DNA of 64,000 bases, taken from NCBI RefSeq assembly GCF_900129645.1, contig NZ_FSQZ01000001.1, positions 372,001 to 436,000 on the forward strand, written 5' to 3'. The notes beneath the pieces were generated by a model. The model had not been told where the DNA came from. It did no database searches and worked only from the letters and a program-made list of their open reading frames with translations. The number at the start of each line of letters is the position of its first letter. The stretch's first letter is position 1. This DNA comes from Acetomicrobium flavidum (lineage in GTDB: Bacteria > Synergistota > Synergistia > Synergistales > Acetomicrobiaceae). Position numbers and translations under genes: made by a program. This document shows, piece after piece, positions 33,029 to 42,517 of this stretch.

Positions 33029-33903
33029 CAATTCCCCTTTGCCTCCTTCAAATTGCCTCCATTCACGATCTCCTTAACAAAAGGAGGCAACTCAAAGGCT
33101 AAAGAATGCATGGTATCGCTATAATACTTCAAACCCGTGGGTGCAGATCGTCTCTGTATCCTTGGATCAAATTTTTTGCTTCCAACCGCGTAAGTCCAAA
33201 GGCCGGTTGGATATGTGGGCACAGATCCCCAAGCCAAAAAGGCCCTTTCGAATGTGTTCCTCAATCCCAGGACTGCATCGCGCAGCAGTTCCGGTTCTGC
33301 GAAGGGTGACTCCGTTTGAGCTACCATCATTCCGCTTTCGGTCAATGCGGCATGTACGTCTTCAAAAAACGATTGCTCGAACAAACCGCTGGCAAAATCC
33401 ACTGGGTCAGTGCTGTCTATGATGGCGATATCGAACTCGTCGTGATGTTCTTTCACGAACACTAGGGCATCCATGGGCATTATCTTCACGCGTTCATCAT
33501 CCAACGCACAGGATACAGTCGGAAAGAACGTCTTCGATGCCCTTATTACCTCCTCGTCTATATCGACCAATGTGACGGACTCTACTGTATCGTGCTTGAG
33601 CACCTCTCGCACGACGCCCCCGTCTCCCCCGCCAATTACGAGCACCTTCTTAGGTTCAGGGTGCGCACACAAGACCAAATGGGCCATCATCTCGTGATAA
33701 CAAAACTCATCCTTTTCGGTAAGCTGGATGGCGCCATCCAGGACCAAAACCCTGCCGTACTGTTTAGTATCGACTACCAATATATGCTGATATTTTGACT
33801 GCTTGTTTAAGAGGACATCCTCTATCCTGAGGCCCAACCTCAAATTCGGCGTTTGATACTCGGTAAACCAAAGGTCAGCAATCCTGCGCTCTATCGCTTT
33901 CAT
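33028..33903 (-). CDS. speE: Spermidine synthase (polyamine aminopropyltransferase)
   Basis: A 291-aa methyltransferase-fold enzyme moving an aminopropyl group from decarboxylated SAM to putrescine. Its GGGDGGVVREVL motif is near residues 89-100, DIDEEV near 115, and IIDSTDP with the catalytic Asp near 155. It starts 4 nt after the arginine decarboxylase stop. Acceptor choice (putrescine, agmatine or another amine) cannot be fixed from the sequence; aminopropylation of agmatine is a known alternative in thermophiles. Confidence 0.93.
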   Translation of the reverse strand: MKAIERRIADLWFTEYQTPNLRLGLRIEDVLLNKQSKYQHILVVDTKQYGRVLVLDGAIQLTEKDEFCYHEMMAHLVLCAHPEPKKVLVIGGGDGGVVREVLKHDTVESVTLVDIDEEVIRASKTFFPTVSCALDDERVKIMPMDALVFVKEHHDEFDIAIIDSTDPVDFASGLFEQSFFEDVHAALTESGMMVAQTESPFAEPELLRDAVLGLRNTFERAFLAWGSVPTYPTGLWTYAVGSKKFDPRIQRRSAPTGLKYYSDTMHSLAFELPPFVKEIVNGGNLKEAKGN

Positions 33904-33906
33904 CGC

Positions 33907-34392
33907 TTAACATCCCTCGCAAGGAACTTCATAAAACAGGGGACAGGCAGCGATGACCGAGCCGCATCGTTCGACTCTGTGTTCTACCGATTTAACCTTA
34001 ACCTCTTTAAGCAAAAGGTTGCGCATCGCAAAGGCCTCACGAACCATTTTCTCGACTGTCAAGGCAGCCTCATCGGCCTTGCAAAAGCCGGAAAACTCCA
34101 TTATTATCCCGTAGGATGACGGGTCCTCCGGGATCCCAACGCCTATGGCAGCGGATATTATTTCGCCCGGAACATCGCTCGTCAAAGAACCGTAAGCTAT
34201 CGGAAGCAAGGATCCTGCCGGCATTTTAAAAACTTCCTCATATACACATTTGGGCGGCAATACGCTACTCACCCTAAGCAAGTTCATATTTCCCACGCCG
34301 GCATCAAGTAAAGCGGCATCGAATGCATTGAGTTTTTGGTCGCCTTCTCCATGGCCTACAACCAAACAGAATTTTGTCGGAATCGGTAGCAT
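33907..34392 (-). CDS. pdaD: Pyruvoyl-dependent arginine decarboxylase
   Basis: A 161-aa proenzyme of the PvlArgDC family, making agmatine from arginine. The self-cleavage site Ser42-Ser43 is in LRVSSVLPP, with an active-site GVGNMNLLR stretch just before it. The N-terminus is VVGHGEGD-containing and the length is typical. AAGGAGG lies 9 nt before the ATG. It is the first gene of pdaD-speE-speB-speD, behind a perfect consensus promoter at 34447-34474. Most bacteria use PLP-dependent arginine decarboxylase instead; this pyruvoyl type is common in archaea and some anaerobes. Confidence 0.94.
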   Translation of the reverse strand: MLPIPTKFCLVVGHGEGDQKLNAFDAALLDAGVGNMNLLRVSSVLPPKCVYEEVFKMPAGSLLPIAYGSLTSDVPGEIISAAIGVGIPEDPSSYGIIMEFSGFCKADEAALTVEKMVREAFAMRNLLLKEVKVKSVEHRVERCGSVIAACPLFYEVPCEGC

Positions 34393-34446
34393 TGGGCATA
34401 CCCTCCTTACGCAAGATTTTTTCTCTCTCCATAAAGAGCGGATTAC

Positions 34447-34474
34447 ATTATAACGTTCAGGGGGGGTGTGTCAA
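34447..34474 (-). promoter_or_regulatory. Consensus promoter of the polyamine operon
   Basis: Minus strand TTGACA (34474-34469), a 16-nt spacer containing seven consecutive C, and TATAAT (34452-34447). Both hexamers are perfect. The expected leader is about 45-50 nt, ending in AAGGAGG before pdaD. Confidence 0.85.
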
Positions 34475-34581
34475 TCAAAAAAACACATTTTCTTGAAAAA
34501 TTTCTTCATTATGTGGTACCGGAAGTTATCGCAAGGGGATCGACCTTCCTAAAAAACAATCGCCATGATCCTTAAAGCTCA

Positions 34582-34590
34582 TGCTATAAT
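34582..34590 (+). promoter_or_regulatory. Extended -10 promoter for penicillin-binding protein 1A
   Basis: TGCTATAAT, an extended -10 element with a perfect TATAAT at 34585-34590, 40 nt before the preferred ATG. No clear -35 hexamer. Confidence 0.5.
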
Positions 34591-34630
34591 CTCAACAGTC
34601 ATGGGCAAGAGGTTTTTGGGAGGTCTGAGC

Positions 34631-36928
34631 ATGCAATATAGAAATAAGAAAAACCCAAACAAAGGGCACATTGGAGTGACGTTACTGTACGCTATAATAC
34701 TTTTCTGTGCAATCATCTTCGTCCTCTGTGCCGGGTTTATGCTTAAGATGTCGATGGAGTTGCCCTCCTCAAATGAACTTATAAGATTCAATCCAACCCT
34801 TTCTACGGTAATTTACGACAGAAATGGCGCGGAAGTGGCCAGGTTATTCAAGGAAAACAGGACCTGGGCGTCGTTGGACAAGATATCTCCATGGGTGATA
34901 AAAGCTGTTTTAGCCGCAGAGGACGATAATTTTTACGAACATCACGGCATTGACGTGAAGGGCATTGTGAGGGCCGCCATAGTAAACTTCACGCACAAAG
35001 GAGCCCTGCAGGGCGGAAGCACCATAACCCAACAGCTCGCAAGGAACCTGTTTTTGACCAGAGAAAAGACGATCGAAAGAAAGGTCAAAGAGATCATTTT
35101 GGCCATCAGGCTTGAAAGGCTTTATCCCAAGGATCAAATTCTGGAGATGTATCTAAACACAGTATATTGGGGCCACGGCAGTTACGGCATCTATTCCGCT
35201 TCGTACAACTATTTCGGCAAAGACCCGCTTACACTGACCTTACCGGAGGCATCCATGCTTGCCGGCCTGCTTGCGGCACCTGAGTACTACACTCCCTTGC
35301 GCCACCTGGACAGGGCAAAGACCAGGCAATTTTACGTCTTAAAGCGAATGGAAGAGTTGGGCTGGATCACGAGAAGCGAGGCCAACGAAGCCTTAGAGGC
35401 CAACTTGAACTTTTCGAAGAAAAGACAACCCACGCTGGGCAATAACCCGGCGCCATATTTTGTGTCCTACATACTTTTCAACCACCTATTGCCCAAGTAT
35501 GGCCCCGAGGTCGTATATCAGGGAGGATTAAAGATATACACCACCTTAGACTTGAAGCTGCAAAGTGCGGCAGAAAGGGCCATTTCGGGATTAAAGTGCG
35601 AGGGCGCCCTCGTGGCAATGGACCCGAATACCGGCGAAATACTCGCGATGGTTGGAGGAAAGGACTTTAAGGTCAGCAAGTTCAACAGAGCTGTTCAGGC
35701 TTACAGAGAACCAGGCTCTGCGTTTAAGCCACTTGTATATACAGCAGCCTTAGAGAAGGGCATAAGGCCCATAGACAGGATATTGGATGCCCCCCTGTAT
35801 TTCCCTAACGGTTGGCAACCAAGCAACTACGGAGATAAATATCACGGGGAAAGCACGCTGCTTGAGGCCCTGACGGACTCCTACAACACTGTAGCGGTAC
35901 GCGTTGCACAGCTTACAGGCATAGACGCCATCATAAAGACCGCCAGAGATATGGGCATAACAAGCCCTTACCTTCCCCAGGACTTATCGCTGGCCTTGGG
36001 CTCGGCTAGCGTTACTCCACTGGAGATGGCCGTAGCATATAGCGTATATGCCAACGACGGCTATAGAGTGGAGCCCTTTGCGATTAAAAAAGTGGTAGAT
36101 TTCAGGGGAAGGTTACTGGAGTCCAACGGCCCGAACCTGAACCAGGCCATAGATCCTTCCATAACTGCGACCATTCGCTCCATGTTGATAGACGTCGTGA
36201 ACAACGGAACGGGTAGGGCGGCCAAGATCCCCGGTTATGATGTATTCGGCAAGACGGGAACCACCAACGACTGGAAAGATGCCTGGTTTGCCGGTGGAGT
36301 GCCTGGGCTCGTGTGCGTCGTATATGCCGGAAACGACAACCACAGGTCGCTTGGCAATGGCAGCACCGGCGGCCGCATAGCCGCTCCTGTATGGAAGGCC
36401 TTCATGTCGGAAGCCGTCAAAATAGCCAATGTAAAGGAAAGCTTTTCCCTGGCCGGAATAATAGGAGAAAGGGCCATCCAATTGGACATATGCCGCGAAA
36501 CGGGATATCCCGCAAGTCCAAGCTGTCCAAAGAAGGCGACAATCTTATTACCTGCGGATCAAGCTCCCGTAAGGACTTGTCCATATCACGGTAGCCCCTA
36601 CGAGTTTTCTGCGATGGAAGCTATAGACCCAAACGAGCCCAAATTGTACCTCATAGGCGGAGACAACGCCTTACTTGCAAGCTATGGGATGAAGCTACCT
36701 GCATACGCTGCTTCATCCTCGCAGTCAGAATCTTCGCCTGACTCAAGTAGGACACCAGATGAAGGCGCACCTCAACCCCTTGCTCCTCAGTTGCCTCAAC
36801 CCCAGGTCGTGGAGCCCAAAGGAGAACCGCCATCGGATGAGTCAAAGAAGATTTACAAGGAGCCATCTCCTAGCGAGATCGACAGGAGATACCAGGAGCT
36901 TCTTAAGGAATATGGTCTGGTAGACTGA
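34631..36928 (+). CDS. Class A penicillin-binding protein 1A
   Basis: A 765-aa bifunctional peptidoglycan synthase anchored by one membrane helix (about 17-40). The glycosyltransferase domain has EDDNFYEHHGID near 98 and GGSTITQQLARNL near 130. The transpeptidase domain has SXXK in PGSAFKPL, SYNT, and KTG in GKTGTTNDW. A low-complexity C-terminal tail of about 70 residues, rich in Pro, Ser and Glu, ends near YGLVD. ATG at 34631 has GGGAGG 7 nt upstream; an in-frame ATG at 34565 lies before the -10 element. The 3' end overlaps dgt by 26 nt. Confidence 0.94.
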   Translation: MQYRNKKNPNKGHIGVTLLYAIILFCAIIFVLCAGFMLKMSMELPSSNELIRFNPTLSTVIYDRNGAEVARLFKENRTWASLDKISPWVIKAVLAAEDDNFYEHHGIDVKGIVRAAIVNFTHKGALQGGSTITQQLARNLFLTREKTIERKVKEIILAIRLERLYPKDQILEMYLNTVYWGHGSYGIYSASYNYFGKDPLTLTLPEASMLAGLLAAPEYYTPLRHLDRAKTRQFYVLKRMEELGWITRSEANEALEANLNFSKKRQPTLGNNPAPYFVSYILFNHLLPKYGPEVVYQGGLKIYTTLDLKLQSAAERAISGLKCEGALVAMDPNTGEILAMVGGKDFKVSKFNRAVQAYREPGSAFKPLVYTAALEKGIRPIDRILDAPLYFPNGWQPSNYGDKYHGESTLLEALTDSYNTVAVRVAQLTGIDAIIKTARDMGITSPYLPQDLSLALGSASVTPLEMAVAYSVYANDGYRVEPFAIKKVVDFRGRLLESNGPNLNQAIDPSITATIRSMLIDVVNNGTGRAAKIPGYDVFGKTGTTNDWKDAWFAGGVPGLVCVVYAGNDNHRSLGNGSTGGRIAAPVWKAFMSEAVKIANVKESFSLAGIIGERAIQLDICRETGYPASPSCPKKATILLPADQAPVRTCPYHGSPYEFSAMEAIDPNEPKLYLIGGDNALLASYGMKLPAYAASSSQSESSPDSSRTPDEGAPQPLAPQLPQPQVVEPKGEPPSDESKKIYKEPSPSEIDRRYQELLKEYGLVD

Positions 36929-37967
36929 TGTCTAGCGGCCACGGCGTTGGCATAGCTATGGCATCAAAGAAGGCAAGGGCGTATCTGTCGGTCATGCCAG
37001 AGATAAAATCGATCACCCGCGTGACCGGATCGGCTCCTGCATCTGCGAATTCAAGGGAATCAAGCATCTTGGGCTCAGACAGCAAATTGTGAAAGATCGT
37101 GCTAAGTACGTGCTTGACCTTCGGCCTTTCCTTTTTCGCCTGAGGACCTAGATAAACCTTCTCGTAAAGGAAGCCTCGAAGCATCTCCATGGCTTCCAAT
37201 ACCGCATCGCTAAGGTAAATGCCCCTTTCTCCGCTGTTTAAGACGATGTCCGTCACCAGCGTTCCTATGCGCTTACTGTGAGTCTCTCCGAGCACACGTA
37301 TCACCTGTTGTGGTATTTCCTCAGCAGAGACCAGACAAGCCCTAATGGCATCGTCCAGGTCATGGTTAAGATACGCAATAGAATCACTTACTCTGACGAC
37401 CCAAGCTTCCAAGGTAGACGGTTTTAACAACTCGAACCCCTTGTGGACATCTATTTGGCCCTTGCTGTGCTGTAATATCCCCTCCCGCACTTCCCATGTC
37501 AAATTAAGGCCCCTGCCGTCCCTTTCAAGTACATTTACCAATCTTAAGCTCTGCTGAGCGTGATGAAAACCACTTAAGCCCTTTTCCTTAGCAAGGCTGT
37601 CCAGGACCTCTTCTCCCATGTGTCCAAAGGGCGTATGGCCGAGATCATGACCTAAGGCTATGGCTTCCGTCAAGTCTTCATTCAACCGCAAGGCCCTTGC
37701 TATGGTCCTGGCTATCTGAGAGACTTCGAGCGTATGGGTCAACCGCGTCCTGTAATGATCTCCCTCGGGCAACAACAAGACCTGCGTCTTATATTTAAGC
37801 CTTCTAAAGGCCTTGCAGTGGATGATCCTGTCCCTGTCGCGTTGATAACAGGTCCTTATGGGACAAGGCGGTTCATAGATCTCTCTTCCCTTGGAATCGA
37901 CGCTCTTAGAGGCATATGCCGCTAAGAGCTGTCTTTCCGTATCTTCCCAAACTTCTCTAGGATTCAA
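36903..37967 (-). CDS. dgt: Deoxyguanosinetriphosphate triphosphohydrolase-like protein
   Basis: A 354-aa HD-domain nucleotide hydrolase. RRLKYKTQVLL and TRLTHTLEVSQIARTIARAL precede the metal-binding HD in GHDLGHTPFGHMGEEVLD. It removes triphosphate from deoxynucleotides; the preferred nucleotide cannot be deduced. TTG start at 37967 with GAGGTG 8 nt upstream. It is the last gene of the leftward housekeeping run and overlaps the 3' end of the penicillin-binding protein gene. Confidence 0.9.
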   Translation of the reverse strand: MNPREVWEDTERQLLAAYASKSVDSKGREIYEPPCPIRTCYQRDRDRIIHCKAFRRLKYKTQVLLLPEGDHYRTRLTHTLEVSQIARTIARALRLNEDLTEAIALGHDLGHTPFGHMGEEVLDSLAKEKGLSGFHHAQQSLRLVNVLERDGRGLNLTWEVREGILQHSKGQIDVHKGFELLKPSTLEAWVVRVSDSIAYLNHDLDDAIRACLVSAEEIPQQVIRVLGETHSKRIGTLVTDIVLNSGERGIYLSDAVLEAMEMLRGFLYEKVYLGPQAKKERPKVKHVLSTIFHNLLSEPKMLDSLEFADAGADPVTRVIDFISGMTDRYALAFFDAIAMPTPWPLDISLPDHIP

Positions 37968-37979
37968 ATATCCGCCACC

Positions 37980-38777
37980 TCATATATTCAAATAGTCCAT
38001 TATTTCTTGAGCGGTCTCCTCCACGGCCTTGTTGGTCACGTCGAAGATCTTGGCATTCAACGTCTCTATTATTTGCCTAGCGTACAGGAGCTCTTCTTCT
38101 ATTCGCTCCTGCCTAGCGTACATTGAAACCTCTGGATCTAAGCCCATAACCCTCAACCGCTCTTCGCGGATTCGCCTTAATTTGGCTGGATCTATGGTCA
38201 AACCTATGATCTTATTGCCAGGAACTTCAAAGAGTTCCTTAGGGGGCGGACTTTCGGGGACGAGGGGCATGTTTGCGACCATCAAGCCCTTGTGAGCTAG
38301 ATACATGGCCAGGGGAGTCTTACCGCTTCTTGAGACTCCCACCAAAACGATATCGGCTTCCTTCAGCAGCTCGGGACTTTTGCCGTCATCGCACTTTATG
38401 GCAAACTCGATGGCTTTGACCCTTCTAAAGTACTCTTCATCCATTCTCCTCATGAGGCCGGGCGTCTCCCGTGGAGGATATCCCATTTTTCTTTCCAACA
38501 TTCCAAGTATGGGCCCAAGTATATCGATAAAATCTATATTTCGCGCGCCGGCTTCCTTTGCCAACAAATTGCGCAACTGGTGATCGACAAGGGTGGCTAT
38601 TATGATGGCCCCTTCTTCCTGAGCGCGTCGCAATATCTCCATCAGGCGATCCTGATTATTCACATACCTGAAGCGCACAAGCTCGCTTGATTTTATGCTA
38701 AACTGGCTGGTTGCTGCCTTGGCCACGTGTTCAGCCGTCTCTCCCGTGAAATCGGAAACAATAAATATCTTCACCAT
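37980..38777 (-). CDS. Pyruvate, phosphate dikinase / PEP synthase regulatory protein
   Basis: A 265-aa DUF299 protein, a serine/threonine kinase and phosphorylase that switches PPDK (or PEP synthase) off and on through its phosphohistidine intermediate. It begins IFIVSDFTGETAEHVAKAA; the P-loop-like GVSRSGKTPLAMYLA is near residues 148-162 and PKELFEVPGNKIIGLTI follows near 190. The target enzyme gene is not in the window. It follows glyS by 3 nt. Confidence 0.88.
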   Translation of the reverse strand: MVKIFIVSDFTGETAEHVAKAATSQFSIKSSELVRFRYVNNQDRLMEILRRAQEEGAIIIATLVDHQLRNLLAKEAGARNIDFIDILGPILGMLERKMGYPPRETPGLMRRMDEEYFRRVKAIEFAIKCDDGKSPELLKEADIVLVGVSRSGKTPLAMYLAHKGLMVANMPLVPESPPPKELFEVPGNKIIGLTIDPAKLRRIREERLRVMGLDPEVSMYARQERIEEELLYARQIIETLNAKIFDVTNKAVEETAQEIMDYLNI

Positions 38778-38780
38778 TCG

Positions 38781-40865
38781 TCAATCACCTGACTTAGATC
38801 CCCTTATAGCCCCTAGATCTCCGACTAGACGAAACAGCTTATTGCACTCGTACAAAAGCGACAGCCTGTTTTCCCTTATCTCAGGATCTTCGGCCATGAC
38901 AAGCACCTTCTCAAAAAACTCGGATATTATGGGCTCAAGGTCCAATAGCAGGCTGATTATCCTTTCCCATTGATATTTTTTGAGGGCATCGCTAAGCTTT
39001 GGCGTTATCTCCTGAATCTTTCTGTAAAGCTTGGCTTCCGAGTCGCTTTGAAATTTCGTCTCATCCACTGCCTTAGGCGCAAAATCCCCGGCCTTGGCCA
39101 ATATATTCCTGACCCTGATCGCAGCGGTTACTAAATTCTGGAACCACTCTTCCTTTCTAACCGATTCCAGTTGTTCGGCCAATTTTACCGCCTGTAAGGG
39201 CTTTTCTCCTATGACGGCCAACGCTAAAGAAGCCACATCATGCGAGAAGCCTTTCTCCCTTAATTGCACGTAAAGCCTCTGTTTCAGGAACTCCATGACT
39301 CGTCCGGCAACATCGGGATCGCATTTTAGGCTTCTTGCCGAATTTTCAACGATCCTCTTCAAATCGACATCGATGGCAAGTCCAAGGATCAATTCATTGA
39401 GGCATCTTGCCGTTCTTCTTAAGCCATAGGGATCCTGAGAGCCAGTGGGCAACAGGCCCATCTTGCCACAGGATACTATATTATCAATTCTATCAGCTAT
39501 GCCGACTATGGCTCCTATTATGTCCCTTGGCAGGGCATCTCCAACGAAGGCTGGAAGGTATTGTTCATGCAGGGCCCTTGCCACTCGCTCGTTCTCGCCG
39601 TTTGCCCTTGCGTATTCCCTTCCCATTACACCCCTGAGCTCCGGGAACTCATAGACCATGTTGGTAACTAGATCAGCCTTGGAAAGGAACGCAGCCCTCT
39701 CGACCAAATCGGCCGTCTCCTCGTCGCAACCAAGTTCATTACATAAGTTCAAGGCCAGGTCCTTAACCCTCATGACTTTATCGTATAAAGTCCCCAGGGA
39801 CTCTTGATAAACTATGCCTTGAAGGTCATTTACCCTCAAGGCTAAGGGCTTTTTGAGGTCCTCGTTGTAAAAAAACACGGCATCTGACAACCTTGCTCTT
39901 AAGACCCTTTCGTTACCTTCCCTTACGACCGCCATATCGGTAGCTCTGTTGTTGCTCACGCCAATAAAGGCCGGTTTTAGCTTGCCCCCTACGTCCTTAA
40001 CTGGGAAATATTTCTGATGATGGATCATGACAGTGATGAGCACCTCTTCAGGTAGAGACAGGAAACTTTCATCAAAGGTCCCTATGAAAGGAACGGGATA
40101 TTCCACAAGAAATACGTTCTCATCTATCAAGTCAGGGGGGAGCACTGCTTTGACGTTGTGCTCCATCTCGATGGATGCAATGCCGGACAGTATTTTTTCC
40201 TTTCTCTTAGCCTGGTCTACGATCACGTAATTGTCGTAAAGCTTTTCCAGATATTCGCTCGCTGAACTTATCTCCACCCTGCTTGAGCCCATGAACCTAT
40301 GACCGCGGGTAACTTTATCTCCAGTTAAGCTACCCAACTGTAATGGTATGACCTCATCTCCATAAAGACACAGAAGCCAACGTATAGGCCTGACGAACCT
40401 GAGGCTAGGCTCCCTCCAATACATGTTCTTCGGGAAGACCAGGCGCCTTATTAATCGATCCAACAGTGCAGGTAGCACCGAAGCCGTATCTTTGCCTTCC
40501 TCTCTCATTATGGCAAATACGTAAAATTGGCCATTGATCTCCTTCTTCTTTAGGGTCTCAACGGGAACTCCTCGGCTCTTCGCAAATCCCAGGGCGGCTC
40601 TGGTAGGGTTATTGTAGATGTCAAAGGCCTGGCTCCAAAGAGGTCCCTTTATCTCTTCAACCAAATCGTCCTGCTTTTCCTGAAGGCCTCTGACTAAAAT
40701 CACTAAGCGCCTCGGAGTGCCATAGCTCTCTATGGCCTTATATACAAGGCGTTCCTTTTGAAACTCCTCTGTAGCTATCTTTTTTATCTCCTCCAAGGCC
40801 CAGGGCATGAACCTGGCCGGTATCTCTTCCGTGCCGATCTCAAAGAGTAAATCCCTTACGTCCAT
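38781..40865 (-). CDS. glyS: Glycyl-tRNA synthetase, beta subunit
   Basis: A 694-aa beta chain of the tetrameric glycyl-tRNA synthetase. It begins LLFEIGTEEIPARFMPWAL and contains EEVLITVMIHHQKYFPV near 280 and SQDPYGLRRTARCLNELIL near 490. The length is close to the usual 690. It pairs with glyQ, 39 nt upstream. Confidence 0.96.
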   Translation of the reverse strand: MDVRDLLFEIGTEEIPARFMPWALEEIKKIATEEFQKERLVYKAIESYGTPRRLVILVRGLQEKQDDLVEEIKGPLWSQAFDIYNNPTRAALGFAKSRGVPVETLKKKEINGQFYVFAIMREEGKDTASVLPALLDRLIRRLVFPKNMYWREPSLRFVRPIRWLLCLYGDEVIPLQLGSLTGDKVTRGHRFMGSSRVEISSASEYLEKLYDNYVIVDQAKRKEKILSGIASIEMEHNVKAVLPPDLIDENVFLVEYPVPFIGTFDESFLSLPEEVLITVMIHHQKYFPVKDVGGKLKPAFIGVSNNRATDMAVVREGNERVLRARLSDAVFFYNEDLKKPLALRVNDLQGIVYQESLGTLYDKVMRVKDLALNLCNELGCDEETADLVERAAFLSKADLVTNMVYEFPELRGVMGREYARANGENERVARALHEQYLPAFVGDALPRDIIGAIVGIADRIDNIVSCGKMGLLPTGSQDPYGLRRTARCLNELILGLAIDVDLKRIVENSARSLKCDPDVAGRVMEFLKQRLYVQLREKGFSHDVASLALAVIGEKPLQAVKLAEQLESVRKEEWFQNLVTAAIRVRNILAKAGDFAPKAVDETKFQSDSEAKLYRKIQEITPKLSDALKKYQWERIISLLLDLEPIISEFFEKVLVMAEDPEIRENRLSLLYECNKLFRLVGDLGAIRGSKSGD

Positions 40866-40904
40866 AGCTTTCGATCCTCCTAGCTCGCTAGTCTGCCAAA
40901 GGGC

Positions 40905-41786
40905 TTAAAAGTGCGGGAACTTTTCCATAAAGGGGTAACCTGCTGCCTTACGCTGCTCTAGATAGCCTTGACAACATAGTGACGCTATGGCCCTGACCCT
41001 GCTTATATAGCTCGTCCTCTGAGTTATGCTAATCGCGTTTCTGGCATCCAGCAGGTTGAAAGTATGCGAGCACTTCAGTACGTAATCATAGGCGGGCAAG
41101 ACAAGCCCCTTTCCAATGAGACGCTTTGCCTCGGCCTCATACATGTTGAACAATTTAAAAAGCATATCAACATCGGCTTCATCGAAGTTGTATATGGAAT
41201 GCTCTACCTCTCCCCTGTGATGGATGTCGCCATATGTGACATCGTCAACCCAGCGCAGGTCAAATATGTTATCAACCTTTTGGACAAACATGGCTATGCG
41301 CTCGATCCCGTACGTCAATTCCGCAGGGACCACATCCATATCTATCCCGCCCACCTGTTGAAAATAGGTGAACTGCGTTATCTCCATGCCGTCAAGCCAC
41401 ACTTCCCACCCCAAACCCCAAGCGCCAATCGTAGGAGATTCCCAGTCATCCTCCACGAACCTTATGTCGTGATCTGCGGGATCTATGCCTAAGGCTTCTA
41501 AGCTGTGAATATATATGTCCTGAATATCATCGGGGGCCGGTTGAATGATCACCTGGTACTGATAGTAATGTTGCAGCCTGTTCGGATTTTCTCCATAACG
41601 TCCATCAGTGGGACGCCTGCAAGGTTCAACATAAGCCACCCTCCACGGTTCAGGACCAAGCACCCTGAGCGTCGTAGCCGGGTTCATTGTACCTGCACCG
41701 ACCTCGATGTCGTAGGGTTGTTGAATGACGCAACCTTGCGTAGACCAAAAACGCTCCAACCTAAAAATGATCTCCTGGAGGTTCAT
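40905..41786 (-). CDS. glyQ: Glycyl-tRNA synthetase, alpha subunit
   Basis: A 293-aa catalytic chain with class II motifs: [20 protein letters not shown] then TMNPAT near residues 13-38, [19 protein letters not shown] near 55-73, and [18 protein letters not shown] near 125-142. It is followed by glyS. Confidence 0.97.
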   Translation of the reverse strand: MNLQEIIFRLERFWSTQGCVIQQPYDIEVGAGTMNPATTLRVLGPEPWRVAYVEPCRRPTDGRYGENPNRLQHYYQYQVIIQPAPDDIQDIYIHSLEALGIDPADHDIRFVEDDWESPTIGAWGLGWEVWLDGMEITQFTYFQQVGGIDMDVVPAELTYGIERIAMFVQKVDNIFDLRWVDDVTYGDIHHRGEVEHSIYNFDEADVDMLFKLFNMYEAEAKRLIGKGLVLPAYDYVLKCSHTFNLLDARNAISITQRTSYISRVRAIASLCCQGYLEQRKAAGYPFMEKFPHF

Positions 41787-41803
41787 GCCAAACTCCTCCC
41801 ATC

Positions 41804-42511
41804 CTAGTTTAAAAAACTTCGTTTTAGAATGTCTTTCAGCTTACCATTATAATCTACGTAGTTCGCCTTTGAACTCTTGTTTTGAGCCCATTTTATCAAA
41901 TCCTTTCTAGAAAGCGCAGCTGCGCAAACAAGCTCGCTTAATTCCGCTTGGGCAATTGCCTTTCCGCCATTCAGGCAACATTTTTTGCATATCAGGACGT
42001 CTCCTTGCCAATAGGCCTCTTCCAGCTTTTCTCCGCAGGATGAGCAATGCCATATGTCTGGAGCCACTCCCCAATTTTTCATCCATCTATAGAGGAAACG
42101 CCATTCCAACAAGCTGCCGTCCAATCCTTTATCAAGCAAATATAGCGAGTCGTAAAATACAGACAATACCTCATCGCACGGATAGCCTGGCAACAGGTGT
42201 TCTACAAGCAAGCGAGCCCAATTCATGGCCCTTTCCAGCTTGCCGGGGTCCTTTCGAATTTCCCATAGATCTTCCTTCACTTCGATCTCGCGTAAATACA
42301 GCTGTTTAGGACTCTGGTAACAGCCAAAGTATCCCCATATTAGGGGCTCTGTGCCCCCCCCGAACCTCCTCCTTCCACGAGCGGCACCAGGAGCAATTAC
42401 CCACAGTGGCCCGTGTTTCCTAAACAGGATGTATAGCCTTATGTCTCCCTCGCTCGTCTCCCGTCTCCTCAGGACGACGCCCGTCAGCTTATAAAACCCC
42501 TGCTTCATCAT
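41804..42511 (-). CDS. recO: DNA repair protein RecO
   Basis: A 235-aa protein with N-terminal OB fold ([17 protein letters not shown]) and a C-terminal domain with a four-cysteine zinc knuckle, CSSCGEKL then CKKC near residues 160-190. With RecF and RecR it loads RecA at gaps. It follows the CorC-like gene by 6 nt. Confidence 0.9.
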   Translation of the reverse strand: MMKQGFYKLTGVVLRRRETSEGDIRLYILFRKHGPLWVIAPGAARGRRRFGGGTEPLIWGYFGCYQSPKQLYLREIEVKEDLWEIRKDPGKLERAMNWARLLVEHLLPGYPCDEVLSVFYDSLYLLDKGLDGSLLEWRFLYRWMKNWGVAPDIWHCSSCGEKLEEAYWQGDVLICKKCCLNGGKAIAQAELSELVCAAALSRKDLIKWAQNKSSKANYVDYNGKLKDILKRSFLN

Positions 42512-42517
42512 CGGCCG

